Of a DNA stretch of 64,000 nucleotides, positions 16,609 to 25,761 are shown piece after piece. Made by a program: the position numbers and the translations under genes. The notes beneath the pieces were generated by a model, which worked only from the letters and a program-made list of their open reading frames with translations, was not told where the DNA came from and did not search any database. Each line of letters starts with the position of its first letter. Within the stretch, counting starts at the first letter, position 1. Origin of the DNA: Ktedonobacteria bacterium brp13 (GTDB lineage Bacteria; Chloroflexota; Ktedonobacteria; Ktedonobacterales; Ktedonobacteraceae); contig AP024096.1 in assembly GCA_015099395.1 (NCBI GenBank), positions 3,534,001-3,598,000 of the forward strand, in the 5' to 3' direction.

Positions 16609-17904
16609 ATGGCATATCAGGCTGTTTCTCAACGCGAACAAACGACACCTTCCTCACTCTCCTCACTCCCACACTACGACGTTGTGATTATTGGTGCCGG
16701 TCCCTACGGGCTTTCAATGGCAGCACACCTGGCACACCATCCACTCAAAGTAGCCATGTTCGGTAAGCCAATGGGATTCTGGCGCTATTCTGTCCATCCA
16801 GAGATTACACTGCGCTCACACTGGAGTGCGACTGCACTCTCCGATCCTGAGCGAAACTATGAATTTTCTCACTATTTCGCGACACACGACCAGCAAGAGA
16901 CCACGGCAGGCTCGGTCTCGCAACCACTCTTTATCCGCTATGGACTCTGGTTTCAGCAGCAACTCAAACTGGAAACGGATGAAACCCAGATCGTCGGCGT
17001 CGAACGCAGTCCAGAAGGCTTTATTGTCACACTCGAAGATCACCGCCGTCTCTTGAGTACAATTGTCATTATCGCGAATGGGCTGAGTGCCTACTCATAT
17101 ATTCCACCTGAATACAGCAGTCTCCCCCCTGACTTGATGGTGCACTCCTCACAACAGACTGATTACCAGCAGTATGCACAGAAAGAGATCGCGATTATCG
17201 GCGGAGGACCCAGCGCAGTAGAGACAGCGGTCATTATACAAAAGAGCGGAGCAAAGGTTCATCTTATTACGCGACGCCCTATTCGCTGGTCGCCTCCCGT
17301 CGAAGAAGATACCTCTAATATTCCTTTACCAGGCACGCCACTCTCCGAACGCACACTCTGGCAACGCATTCGCTATCCTGATGCACGACTCTCACCCGGT
17401 TGGTTTAACTGGTGGATCGAAAACCATCCATACATGTTCCACTCCTTACCGCGCAAACTAAAAGATAAACTGCTGAAGGAGAAGGGCGGCTACCGACCTG
17501 TCAATAACTATAACCTCAAGGTCAGCCTCGCAAACAAGGCCGCTATTCATGAATCTTGCACTGTACGCGAGGTTAGCGTGATAGAAGAGGGGAAGAGAGT
17601 GCAACTGACACTCTCCGATGGAACCGTTGTCCACTGCGACCATATCCTCTTAGGCACCGGCTATCGCGTCGATCTCCAGAAGATCAGTTTTCTGGCACCT
17701 GATATTATCGCACAGATCAAGACCTATCAAGACTCCCCCATACTCACCCGCCACTTTGAAAGCACTATACCGGGTCTCTACTTTACAGGACTGGCCTCCG
17801 TGATCAGCTTCGGACCGCTCTTTCGCTTTGTCACTGGCACAGACGCAACCGCACGCAACATCATCCCAGCCATCGTTCGTAAAGTCAGCAAAGCAAAAAA
17901 ATAA
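16609..17904 (+). CDS. NAD(P)/FAD-dependent oxidoreductase (flavin monooxygenase-like)
   Basis: 431 residues, ATG with GAAGGA upstream. Two dinucleotide-binding motifs: VVIIGAGPYGLSMAAHL for FAD near residue 24, and IAIIGGGPSAVETAVII for NADPH in the middle. The first is followed by GKPMGFWRYSVHPEITLRS, as in proteins related to lysine/ornithine N-hydroxylases and other class B monooxygenases. The C-terminal ILLGTGYRVDLQ and GLYFTGLASVISFGPLFRFVTGT close the FAD domain. It probably hydroxylates or oxidises a small substrate with NADPH and O2; the substrate cannot be told. It stands alone. Confidence 0.82.
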   Translation: MAYQAVSQREQTTPSSLSSLPHYDVVIIGAGPYGLSMAAHLAHHPLKVAMFGKPMGFWRYSVHPEITLRSHWSATALSDPERNYEFSHYFATHDQQETTAGSVSQPLFIRYGLWFQQQLKLETDETQIVGVERSPEGFIVTLEDHRRLLSTIVIIANGLSAYSYIPPEYSSLPPDLMVHSSQQTDYQQYAQKEIAIIGGGPSAVETAVIIQKSGAKVHLITRRPIRWSPPVEEDTSNIPLPGTPLSERTLWQRIRYPDARLSPGWFNWWIENHPYMFHSLPRKLKDKLLKEKGGYRPVNNYNLKVSLANKAAIHESCTVREVSVIEEGKRVQLTLSDGTVVHCDHILLGTGYRVDLQKISFLAPDIIAQIKTYQDSPILTRHFESTIPGLYFTGLASVISFGPLFRFVTGTDATARNIIPAIVRKVSKAKK

Positions 17905-17910
17905 GGGCAA

Positions 17911-17949
17911 GGGAAGGACCTGGCTATTCGTTCCGTCAATGTCCTTCCC
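17911..17949. terminator. Inverted repeat after the flavoprotein gene
   Basis: GGGAAGGAC (17911-17919) and GTCCTTCCC (17941-17949), perfect 9-bp arms with a 21-nt loop, placed between convergent genes. The loop is long and no T-run follows, so only a possible terminator. Confidence 0.4.
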
Positions 17950-18009
17950 CTCTGCTGTCCCTACTCTATTGTCTTCCTATTTTTCTGCTTCTTTCTCTGC
18001 AACCAGGCG

Positions 18010-18756
18010 CTAACGGAGCAACACCATCAAGCGCCATCCTCCAAAGAGCCGCACAGCCAGATCTGGTGCAATCCGATAACAGAGCAGGCCTGGCAAACGC
18101 TGCACGCCTCGTTTGAGCACACGAACGACTTTGCGCACAATCTTTAATGGGTTACTGCGTACAGTACGCCAGGGAGTTGTATCAATAGGAGGCACCGTAT
18201 AGAACCAATCAACGATCTCATAGCCGTTATGCCGTAACAGAGCAAAGGCGACATCCTTTGTAAAAAAATGCAGATGCCCGGCTGCCTTATAATAATCAAT
18301 GACTTTATTGCTTACAACGGGGAAAGCCGCAATATCCAGTGGAAGTTGTAGAATTTTGTAGGAACTTTGTGCATGAATGTCGCGTAGATAGCTCCAGCAG
18401 TTTTCAATATGTTGCAAAACGTCGATAAGTAGAATGATATCATAGGTAGCATGATCATCAGTGTGAAAATCGCCTAGAGCGACATGCAAACGATCGTTTT
18501 CACGTTTTTTTGCCATCTCAATCGCACGAGGCGCAACATCATAGCCTTGAAACACGCAACGGTCATCGATATATTGCTGCAATATGTATAGAATTTCACC
18601 TGCACCACAGCCAATATCGCAGAGTGATTGGGGTTTGAGGTGGTTACGTCGCAGCATCTTCAGAATCTCGCCCGCCTTCCACGGAGAAGCCGCAACATGC
18701 CAATCAGGATTCTTCAGTAGATACTCATCGCTCACATATAATGTACTTGTTGCCAT
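18010..18756 (-). CDS. Class I SAM-dependent methyltransferase
   Basis: 248 residues, start ATG with GAGGGAG upstream. Motif I LCDIGCGAGEILYIL, acidic GYDVAPRAIEMAK, motif II YDIILLIDVLQHIEN and motif III-like SSYKILQLPLD mark a Methyltransf_23/11 enzyme. The DVLQHIEN variant and HLHFFTKDVAFALLRHNGYEIVDWFYT resemble methyltransferases found with glycan or lipid biosynthesis genes; the C-terminal basic segment (LKIVRKVVRVLKRGVQRLP) may bind the membrane. The substrate is unknown and no pathway partner is adjacent. Confidence 0.85.
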   Translation of the reverse strand: MATSTLYVSDEYLLKNPDWHVAASPWKAGEILKMLRRNHLKPQSLCDIGCGAGEILYILQQYIDDRCVFQGYDVAPRAIEMAKKRENDRLHVALGDFHTDDHATYDIILLIDVLQHIENCWSYLRDIHAQSSYKILQLPLDIAAFPVVSNKVIDYYKAAGHLHFFTKDVAFALLRHNGYEIVDWFYTVPPIDTTPWRTVRSNPLKIVRKVVRVLKRGVQRLPGLLCYRIAPDLAVRLFGGWRLMVLLR

Positions 18757-18941
18757 TTACTCTCCCTCTTACAACGTGCACTAATAACCATAAGAAATCA
18801 TCAATCAATTGAGTCAGTAAAGTCTCTTATAACAAAAGGGCATAGATATTTGAAGGCTTATTCATGCATATAATGTATCTAAATATATAGTAGCACAAAG
18901 TAAAAGAAAACTCTATTCTATAGCCATATTACATAGTGACC

Positions 18942-18982
18942 ACAAAAGAGAGATATTGCATGATACAACATCTCTCTTTTGT
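18942..18982. terminator. Intrinsic terminator downstream of the GH3 gene
   Basis: Perfect 13-bp arms ACAAAAGAGAGAT / ATCTCTCTTTTGT with a 15-nt loop, about 60 bp after the GH3 stop codon on the minus strand. The A- and T-rich ends of the stem give a partial U-tract on either strand. Confidence 0.6.
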
Positions 18983-19041
18983 TGGGACGCTAAGGTATAC
19001 AATATATTTACAGCTTTAATAGTTAACAGTAGCATTGAATG

Positions 19042-20316
19042 CTATTTTATGAGTCCATATTGCAGCTTCATCGATAAGATGCGTGTAACTGACTGATCGA
19101 TCTGGCTCTGGCTGAGTTTCTTTTGCTGGATCGCTTGCTTCAGATCTGCAATGACGCTACTCACTGAAGCAGGGGTATACGGTCCTTCGACGATATCATT
19201 GCCAGCTTCGATAGCTTGGACAGCGACCTGTGCCAGCTGGTCGTTCGTGGGACTCTGACCGTTGTAAAGACCTGCCATATACAGTCCATCGGTAATAATC
19301 ACGCCATTAAAGCCAAGGGTATTCCGTAGATATTGCAGGACCTTTGGCGAGAGTTCGGCGGCCTGTGTTGGATCGAGAGCCTGGGTCACGACATCGGTGG
19401 TCATGACCATTGCCGGATGATCCTGCTGCAACAGGTTCTTGTACGGGACAAAATCAATATTCTCCAGATCATGCATACTCCGGGTCACCTGCGGCAGTGT
19501 GTTATGCGGGTCCTCATTCTGAGGGAGCGAACCAAGACCGGGAAAATGTTTAAAGGTACCGATAATACCGTTCTGCTGGAGTCCATTTAAAAAGGCACCG
19601 GCATAGGTGGTCACTGTCGTCGGGTTATTCCCAAACGAGCGAGTCTGCAGCAAGTTATCCGCTGGCCCGACATCAACAACCGGAGCCAGATCAACATTGA
19701 TACCCAGCTGTTTGAGCTGTCCAGCGTCGGTCTGTGCCTGCTGCTGCGCCTTTTGTGGATTGTTGCTCTGAGCCAGCGCCAGGGCAGACGGCGTCGGTCC
19801 AAAGAAGCCTTCTGTCTTGCTGACCAGACCACCCTCTTGATCGATCGCAATCAATGGAGTAATCTTGCTATCTGCGATCGCCTGAGCAGAAAAGGCATGG
19901 GTAGCACTGATACTATTATTCGGATACGTAAAATTATTGTTGATCTCCTGATATAAGAAACCACCCACATGTTCCTGCGTGATCATCTGCTGCAAACCAC
20001 TGCCAGCATAATCACTGCCGATGAACTCTACCATGATAAGCTGACCCAACTTATCATCCAGACTCATTCCTTGCAGGATCTGCTGGACACGCGCCTGAGC
20101 TTTCTGCCGGGCGACAACGGCTGGATCAGGTGTAGGACTTGGGGTTGGCATTGGCGTCGGTGTCGCTGTCGGTGTCGCAGTAGGCTGGACGGCCTTCGCA
20201 TTACTCGCAGCAGAACCTGAAGCGCAGCCACTCACCAGAGCCACCAGGCAACACAATACACAAAAAGAGAGGAACCACGACGTCCGTCGCTGAGAACGTC
20301 TACCTATCACATGCAT
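19042..20316 (-). CDS. Glycoside hydrolase family 3 lipoprotein (beta-N-acetylglucosaminidase-like, NagZ type)
   Basis: 424 residues, ATG with GGAG upstream. A type II signal peptide ends in the lipobox LVSGC, followed by a TPTATPTPMPTPSPTPDP spacer that holds the enzyme off the membrane. The GH3 barrel shows MSLDDKLGQLIMVEF, AIDQEGGLVSK, GTFKHFPGLGSL..EDPHNTLP and the nucleophile Asp in GVIITDGLYMAGL. In NagZ-type enzymes a flexible loop carries an Asp-His dyad as acid/base, seen here as DPH. The usual FPGHG is FPGLG. It should release N-acetylglucosamine from peptidoglycan fragments or chitin outside the membrane. A terminator follows. Confidence 0.9.
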   Translation of the reverse strand: MHVIGRRSQRRTSWFLSFCVLCCLVALVSGCASGSAASNAKAVQPTATPTATPTPMPTPSPTPDPAVVARQKAQARVQQILQGMSLDDKLGQLIMVEFIGSDYAGSGLQQMITQEHVGGFLYQEINNNFTYPNNSISATHAFSAQAIADSKITPLIAIDQEGGLVSKTEGFFGPTPSALALAQSNNPQKAQQQAQTDAGQLKQLGINVDLAPVVDVGPADNLLQTRSFGNNPTTVTTYAGAFLNGLQQNGIIGTFKHFPGLGSLPQNEDPHNTLPQVTRSMHDLENIDFVPYKNLLQQDHPAMVMTTDVVTQALDPTQAAELSPKVLQYLRNTLGFNGVIITDGLYMAGLYNGQSPTNDQLAQVAVQAIEAGNDIVEGPYTPASVSSVIADLKQAIQQKKLSQSQIDQSVTRILSMKLQYGLIK

Positions 20317-20941
20317 GAATATAACTCCACCATAAATACACTCGGCGGAAGGATCATACCATCACTCCGCCAGAGATTGTTTTTATGTCAGCACTAGCCC
20401 GTTAAAAAAAGTTTCATTAAGGATATAACGTAAGCGACAAGCGCAAAATTTCATTTGCTTGCCATGCATGAGCAAAATAGCCGCTTGCGCTCTTGTCACA
20501 AGCGCTATTAGAGCATTTAAAAATGGGAGGCAACAGCTGAAGACTTTTTAATGACCATGCCTGGATAGTACTGAAGGCCGGGAGTTTGGTAATCGTTGCG
20601 GAGCAGACAGCAGAGCCAGAGTGACGCAATGTGACAACCTTTACACATTGCGTCACACCCTACATTGATTAGTATAATAAGATGATTCTAAAGAAATGCT
20701 CAATAAAACGGCAATTTCCATCAAAATCAGCTCAAAGAAATTACAGCCTGATTTCTCTGTGTGTTCATTCCTTGATCTGTAATTTAGCTGATATAGCGTA
20801 CTATTGAGCGCATATTGATAACACAGCATATATAGTAATATACATATATACTAATCCCTTGCACCGTTATGGATCGCTATGGGGACGACACGCTGATATG
20901 CGATGACGGCGAACCGTATACACCACCAAAGGAGACCTGCA
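20317..20941. other. Divergent intergenic region with two dyads
   Basis: 625 bp between the divergent GH3 and kinase genes. No convincing gene. It contains a perfect 13-bp hairpin at 20621-20656 and a bulged inverted repeat at 20726-20792 (AAATTACAG / CTGTAATTT, flanked by ATCAGCT / AGCTGAT). Neither is placed as a normal terminator, since transcription leaves in both directions; an old insertion end, a leader structure or a small RNA are alternatives. Confidence 0.5.
20621..20656. repeat. 13-bp perfect inverted repeat
   Basis: GTGACGCAATGTG (20621-20633) and CACATTGCGTCAC (20644-20656) with a 10-nt loop. No T-run. Confidence 0.6.
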
Positions 20942-21946
20942 ATGCCTGTGTTTCTGCAACCTGGCCTGGCAATCGATCACTATTGTATTCAACGCTTGCT
21001 CAGCGGGCAAGGAGCTAACCAGGTGTATCTCGCGTTGGATGAAACGACACAGCAAGAGGTGGTCCTCAAGTTTCCGAGCGATGATCTCATCGGTGGAGCA
21101 GAGATCTATGAGCGCTATCAACGCGAAAAGCGTATTGGTCGCCTGCTAGAACATCCTGCGCTCCAACACCACCTGAATCAAGATGAGCAGCGTAGCGCCG
21201 ACTATATCGTGCTGGAATATATCCACGGCAGTTCGCTCCGTGAATGGCTGCGGACGCGCTCGACACCTGTGCTACCACCACAAGAGGCCGTCAACCTGCT
21301 TATAGCACTCTGTGAGATCCTGCTTGCGGTCCACAAACAAGGGGTTATTCATCTGGATATAAAACCGGAAAATATCTTGCTCACCGAACATCCCCACTGT
21401 GATCCTCCCTATACCTGTACGGTTATGGACTTCAGTATCGCCAGCATCGTCAATGAGAAGCATCCCTGGCTCTGGCGGCGCAACACGCCTGTTGGCACAC
21501 CCGAGTATATGTCACCTGAGCAGCTACGCGGCGAGCGAGCCAGCCAGGCCAATGACGTCTATGCACTGGGTGTCATACTCTACGAACTACTCTGTGGTCG
21601 CACTCCATTTAAAGAAGAGGACGGCTTCACACTGATCAGCGATCACATCTCACACGATCCGCCCTCTATCCTTGACTTCAATCCTACCCTACCACCCGCG
21701 CTCGCCACAATCGTCATGCGTGCCATTCGCCGCGATCCAGAGCAACGCTATCCCGATGTCATTACCCTGCTGACCAGGCTACAGCATTGGCAAGAGATTA
21801 CGCCGGAACCATATACACCCGCGCCCCCACTCTTCGTGGGACGCTATCGTCAGGTGCTGCGTGTCGTACTGATCATCGTCAGCATCTGTATCATCCTGCT
21901 CATCATCGGCTTGCTAGCACAAGCGGCTCATCATGTTCCACGCTAA
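20942..21946 (+). CDS. Membrane-anchored Ser/Thr protein kinase (Hanks type)
   Basis: 334 residues from the ATG at 20942, with an AAAGGAGA site upstream; the frame opens earlier at 20903. Kinase motifs: Gly-rich loop LLSGQGANQVYLA, Lys43 in VVLKFP, catalytic HLDIKPEN (Asp139, Lys141, Asn144), metal-binding DFS at 163-165 where most kinases have DFG, GTPEYMSPEQL activation segment, and DVYALGVILYELLCGRTPF. The DFS variant keeps the metal-binding Asp, so activity is likely. A C-terminal transmembrane helix (VLRVVLIIVSICIILLIIGLLAQ) leaves only about ten residues outside, so no sensor domain. No phosphatase partner is adjacent. Confidence 0.9.
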   Translation: MPVFLQPGLAIDHYCIQRLLSGQGANQVYLALDETTQQEVVLKFPSDDLIGGAEIYERYQREKRIGRLLEHPALQHHLNQDEQRSADYIVLEYIHGSSLREWLRTRSTPVLPPQEAVNLLIALCEILLAVHKQGVIHLDIKPENILLTEHPHCDPPYTCTVMDFSIASIVNEKHPWLWRRNTPVGTPEYMSPEQLRGERASQANDVYALGVILYELLCGRTPFKEEDGFTLISDHISHDPPSILDFNPTLPPALATIVMRAIRRDPEQRYPDVITLLTRLQHWQEITPEPYTPAPPLFVGRYRQVLRVVLIIVSICIILLIIGLLAQAAHHVPR

Positions 21947-22175
21947 CCAATTACTTTTCCCTTTAGCGCAAATTCGACCATACTATCTACTCAAGTGGCT
22001 CTACAAGCTGATACATACAGATACAATTTATCACAATAGGCCGTATAAGCACTTGCCATCAGGGCTGCTATTGTTATACGATATATACAGAAAATAGCCA
22101 AATATAACACGATAATCGATTGTAGTATAGAATTAGTAGGTACTAGCCATAGCATCCATGTCATGAGGTTGGAAA

Positions 22176-22403
22176 ATGTTCAAAAAAAAAGTACAAGCGA
22201 ATTTAGGAAAATATGTAAAAGCGAAGACCAGCAAGGGCGAGGTCACTGGCGTGTTGATCCCGTTCCGTGGTAAGCAGATGGTCGAGAGTCCTTCTGGCAT
22301 CCACGATTTTCGTGAGATTACCGACGTCACACCAACGCAGACGCTCGGCGCAGATACCCTCCATTATGTACGCGCTATCCGCCGTCGTCACGATCTGGGC
22401 TAA
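22176..22403 (+). CDS. Small hypothetical protein (75 aa)
   Basis: ATG with GAGG seven bases upstream. The product is basic and probably a compact beta barrel: KYVKAKTSKGEVTGVLIPFRGKQMVESPSGIHDFREI has the alternating strand-turn pattern of SH3- or Sm-like folds, but I cannot assign a family. A nucleic-acid or protein-binding role is a guess. Not linked to the flanking genes, which are on the same strand but over 200 bp away. Confidence 0.6.
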   Translation: MFKKKVQANLGKYVKAKTSKGEVTGVLIPFRGKQMVESPSGIHDFREITDVTPTQTLGADTLHYVRAIRRRHDLG

Positions 22404-22638
22404 TATACCCTTCTTTTTATCTGACACTATATATTCGATGGAACAGAGCGGTTCCATCTTTGTTCATCCTCCCCCTCTGCAAAGCGACGCTCCTCCAGTA
22501 AACCTACATAAAGTAGCAACCTCATCTTGACTTTCATCGATCAGACAGGTATAAACAAGATAGAACACAGCATGCAATACCGTAAGGAAGAGCACTGCAG
22601 CGATGCATACGTTCTTCTATTCATGAGGACTTGAATCG

Positions 22639-23628
22639 ATGAAATTGCTGATAGGTATTTCAAACATTGTCGATCCCGGGGCCAGTTTTGCGCAAATACG
22701 TCAGGCTCTACCCGCGCACTTCGAGCTGATTACGACTACTAATTTCGAGCAGCTGAGTGAGCAGGAATTAAGTGGAGCAGAGATTCTGCTCACGGCGCTC
22801 GTCCCCGTCAGCGCTGAACTGATCGAAAAGTTGCCACACTTACGCCTCATCCAGGCCTGTAGTCATGGCTACGATCATATCGATATCGAGGCTGCAGCAC
22901 GTCGTGCGATCCCTGTCTGCAACGTCGGCTCCAGCCGTGCCGAAGACTTCGATGTGGCCGAACTGGCAATGCTCTTTATGCTCGCGCTCTCACGACGCTT
23001 GATAGAGGCGCATGAGGGATTGAGTACCGGCGTCTGGAACCAGCCCTATCTGTTAAGTCAACTCGGTCTCACCGAACTCCATGGAAAGACGCTGGGGATT
23101 ATCGGACTGGGACATATCGGTACCGATCTGGCATATAAGGCTCACGCCTTCAACATGCAGATTATCTATAACGATGTCGCACCGAAGCCAGAGGAGCTGG
23201 TGAAGCCGCTCGGTGCCAGCTATCGCGCGCTGGATGCGCTGCTGGCGGAGGCCGACTATGTCAGTGTGAACACTGATCTGAACGAGAGTACCGTCGGCCT
23301 GCTCAACGCGCAGCGTCTGCGCCTGATGAAGCCGAGCGCGTTCCTGGTAAATACGGCACGCGGCACCATTATCGAGAAAGAGGCACTCGTCCAGGCTCTC
23401 AAAGAGCGCTGGATCGCAGGCGCGGCTGTCGATGTCTTCGACGTCGAGCCACCACCCGCCGATCATCCCTGGCTCCATACACCACGTCTCTACGTCACAC
23501 CCCATCTGGGCGGTACATCACAGGAAGCGATCATGCGCATCGGTCAGGCCGGTATCCTAAACGCCTTCCGCCTCCTGCAAGGCGAGCCACTACAGGATAT
23601 TGTCAACGGCGTTCAACCCGCACACTAA
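22639..23628 (+). CDS. D-isomer specific 2-hydroxyacid dehydrogenase
   Basis: 329 residues, ATG with GAGGAC upstream. NAD-binding LGIIGLGHIGTDLAYKAHAF, then the catalytic set of this family: Arg in LVNTARGTIIEKEAL, Glu in VDVFDVEPPP and His in VTPHLGGTS. It reduces a 2-oxoacid to the D-2-hydroxyacid or the reverse with NAD(P)H. The substrate loop (SHGYDHIDIEAAARR) does not point to phosphoglycerate with confidence, and the ACT domain of SerA is absent, so it is not SerA. It has no obvious operon partner. Confidence 0.9.
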   Translation: MKLLIGISNIVDPGASFAQIRQALPAHFELITTTNFEQLSEQELSGAEILLTALVPVSAELIEKLPHLRLIQACSHGYDHIDIEAAARRAIPVCNVGSSRAEDFDVAELAMLFMLALSRRLIEAHEGLSTGVWNQPYLLSQLGLTELHGKTLGIIGLGHIGTDLAYKAHAFNMQIIYNDVAPKPEELVKPLGASYRALDALLAEADYVSVNTDLNESTVGLLNAQRLRLMKPSAFLVNTARGTIIEKEALVQALKERWIAGAAVDVFDVEPPPADHPWLHTPRLYVTPHLGGTSQEAIMRIGQAGILNAFRLLQGEPLQDIVNGVQPAH

Positions 23629-23911
23629 GCCAATACATGGTAGAGGGCACCACACTACCTCCGCTACAAATTGCTGCTCTCTACCATATTCATCCACTCC
23701 TCCGTGCAACAACGCCAGCAGGCCCTCAATAATCGCTGCCTATTCTCACAGAGCAGGCACAATATCAGCTAATTCCACAGCATCTTACCCGCAAGTATTA
23801 TAAATAAGCGTCACATATTACATAAATCTCTATTGGTCGAGCTAAAAAGCAGAATATACTGGATAAGTAGTATCAACTTCTGCTATATAGCATAGTAGAA
23901 AGGAGTTAAAG

Positions 23912-24301
23912 ATGCAGAAAATAAAACAACGCTACATCCCCTTTACCACAGGCCTGGTACAAGGAGGGATCGCGATACTGGTCATCCTTACAGCTATCGC
24001 CCATCTCTACCTGGCCTTCAGCTACGGATTCCCGACACGCACCATTTTCATCCTTTTTCTCTTAAACGGCATTGGCTATCTGGTCCTGCTCGTTGCGCTC
24101 TATAGTCCCCAAATCGCTGGCATCCAACGTCCGATTCGCTGGCTGCTCATACTATATACAGCGCTCACCATTATACTCTGGGCAGTCATCAGATACTTCA
24201 ACCTTTTCGGTTATATCGATAAACTGATCGAGGTGCTGCTTATAGTGCTACTCATCGTTGAAGATGTACAGGCTGCAAGCCATAGAGGAGTAACCGAGTA
24301 G
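23912..24301 (+). CDS. Small integral membrane protein (4 TM)
   Basis: 129 residues, ATG preceded by AGAAAGGAG. Four hydrophobic helices can be drawn: GIAILVILTAIAHLYLAF, TIFILFLLNGIGYLVLLVAL, IRWLLILYTALTIILWAVI and LIEVLLIVLLIVEDV. A His after helix 1 (TAIAHLYLAF) and the compact four-helix layout recall small DoxX-like or haem-associated membrane proteins, but no motif settles it. Unknown function. Confidence 0.7.
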   Translation: MQKIKQRYIPFTTGLVQGGIAILVILTAIAHLYLAFSYGFPTRTIFILFLLNGIGYLVLLVALYSPQIAGIQRPIRWLLILYTALTIILWAVIRYFNLFGYIDKLIEVLLIVLLIVEDVQAASHRGVTE

Positions 24302-24449
24302 CCCTATTCATAAGCAACCCGGGCAATAAGACTCGGTACCCCCTACCTGGTCGAGCCTGTTGCGCCCAAATTGACAAAGATAGTTGAGCCTTCTATAATG
24401 AAACGATATTGTTGATCTATTTAATACACATTTTTCGTAGGATAGAAGT

Positions 24450-25682
24450 ATGTTATCGACTGCGGAACTCCTCCAGTCTATTGAAGAAAAGATCAATCTG
24501 TCGCCATTACCTGCTGCGATCGTCTTTAATAGCCATATTACCGGTCTGGCCGTTGCTCGGTCATTAGGCAAACATGGCGTGCCTATCATTGCTCTTGATC
24601 GCGATGCCAACGGGTATGCGTTCGCGTCGAAGTATGTCACGGCATCTGCGCTCTGTCCTAACGTCTTGCAAGACGAGGAAGGCTTTATTGCGTTCTTGCT
24701 CACTATCGGTCACCACCTGAAGCAACGCGGTATCCTCTTTCCCTGTAACGATGAGTGGGTACTGGCCGTCAATCGCCATCGTGAGCGGTTGGCTGAGTAT
24801 TTTACGTTCCCATTCTCCGACTCGACTATCGTTGAACCGATCCTGGATAAAGCACAACTCTATCAGACCGCAACAGAATTACAGATCCCCATTCCGCGTA
24901 CATGGAACCTGCAAACAGAGCCCATCGAACAGGTAGCACAGGAGCTTCCCTACCCCTGTATTGTCAAACCGACAGAGCAGCGTTCATTTTATGATGTATT
25001 CCGCGACAAAGCGTGGCGTATCGAGTCCGCAGATGAGCTGAGAGATGCGGTTGAGCGTGCTCATGGACATGCACTGGTCGCGCAGGAGATAGTAGGCGAG
25101 AGCCTGACCGATTTCTATTCTGTCTGTTCCTATATTGGACAGGATGGACAGGCGCATGGGGTCTTCGTCGGACGCAAACTCGAACAGTATCCTCCCAATT
25201 TTGGTACCGGCTGTCTGGTTGTCTCTGAACAGGTACAGACCATTGCCGAGCGTGGCGTGCGTATGCTACAAGAGTTTGGCTATCGTGGCATCTCTGAGAT
25301 CGAGTTTATCTATGATGCACACGATGGTGAACATAAATTGCTTGATATCAATACGCGGGTCTGGAAATGGATCGGCCTCCCCATCGCCGCTGGTGTCGAC
25401 CTGCCCTGGCTGGCATACGCCGATAGCATCGGTCAGCCAACGCACGCAGAGGAGCCGGCAAATGGAATCGTCTGGACCTATGCCAGAGATTATTTTGCCC
25501 TACGTACAGAGGGCCATGGCAGAGGGACAGTACAGTATTTGCCCGAAGCGCTCTGGGCCGAGTTTGTGGCTGGTAAGAGCGAGCATATCGTCGACGCTGT
25601 CATCAATACCGATGATCCCACCCCCGCTGCCCGCATGCTTACCACCTTATTTGGGCACAACAACTATTTCTGCGCCTGTTAG
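24450..25682 (+). CDS. ATP-grasp domain protein (carboxylate-amine ligase type)
   Basis: 410 residues, ATG with AGGATAG upstream. N-terminal Rossmann-like preATP-grasp domain (ITGLAVARSLGKHGVPIIALDRD), then ATP-grasp with the DKAQLYQTATELQIPIPRTWN entry, the ATP-binding Lys in YPCIVKPTEQRS, VAQEIVGE, and the metal-binding SEIEFIYDAHDGEHKLLDINTRVWKW. ATP-grasp ligases join a carboxylate to an amine through an acylphosphate. The layout resembles D-aspartate ligase-like and carbamoyl-phosphate-synthase-like ligases; the product is unknown. A flavin monooxygenase gene follows 79 bp downstream, possibly in one transcript. Confidence 0.85.
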   Translation: MLSTAELLQSIEEKINLSPLPAAIVFNSHITGLAVARSLGKHGVPIIALDRDANGYAFASKYVTASALCPNVLQDEEGFIAFLLTIGHHLKQRGILFPCNDEWVLAVNRHRERLAEYFTFPFSDSTIVEPILDKAQLYQTATELQIPIPRTWNLQTEPIEQVAQELPYPCIVKPTEQRSFYDVFRDKAWRIESADELRDAVERAHGHALVAQEIVGESLTDFYSVCSYIGQDGQAHGVFVGRKLEQYPPNFGTGCLVVSEQVQTIAERGVRMLQEFGYRGISEIEFIYDAHDGEHKLLDINTRVWKWIGLPIAAGVDLPWLAYADSIGQPTHAEEPANGIVWTYARDYFALRTEGHGRGTVQYLPEALWAEFVAGKSEHIVDAVINTDDPTPAARMLTTLFGHNNYFCAC

Positions 25683-25761
25683 CCTGCACTAGCTAACCAC
25701 TATGCAGTAATAGGAAGCATACTATTTGCAGTGCCACATAACACAAAAAGGACAAGATATT

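Noticed and set aside
20417..20656. 79-codon minus-strand frame near the 13-bp hairpin
   Set aside because: It begins within the hairpin and has no recognisable motif.
23053..23505. 150-codon minus-strand frame
   Set aside because: Shadow of the 2-hydroxyacid dehydrogenase gene, which carries all catalytic residues.
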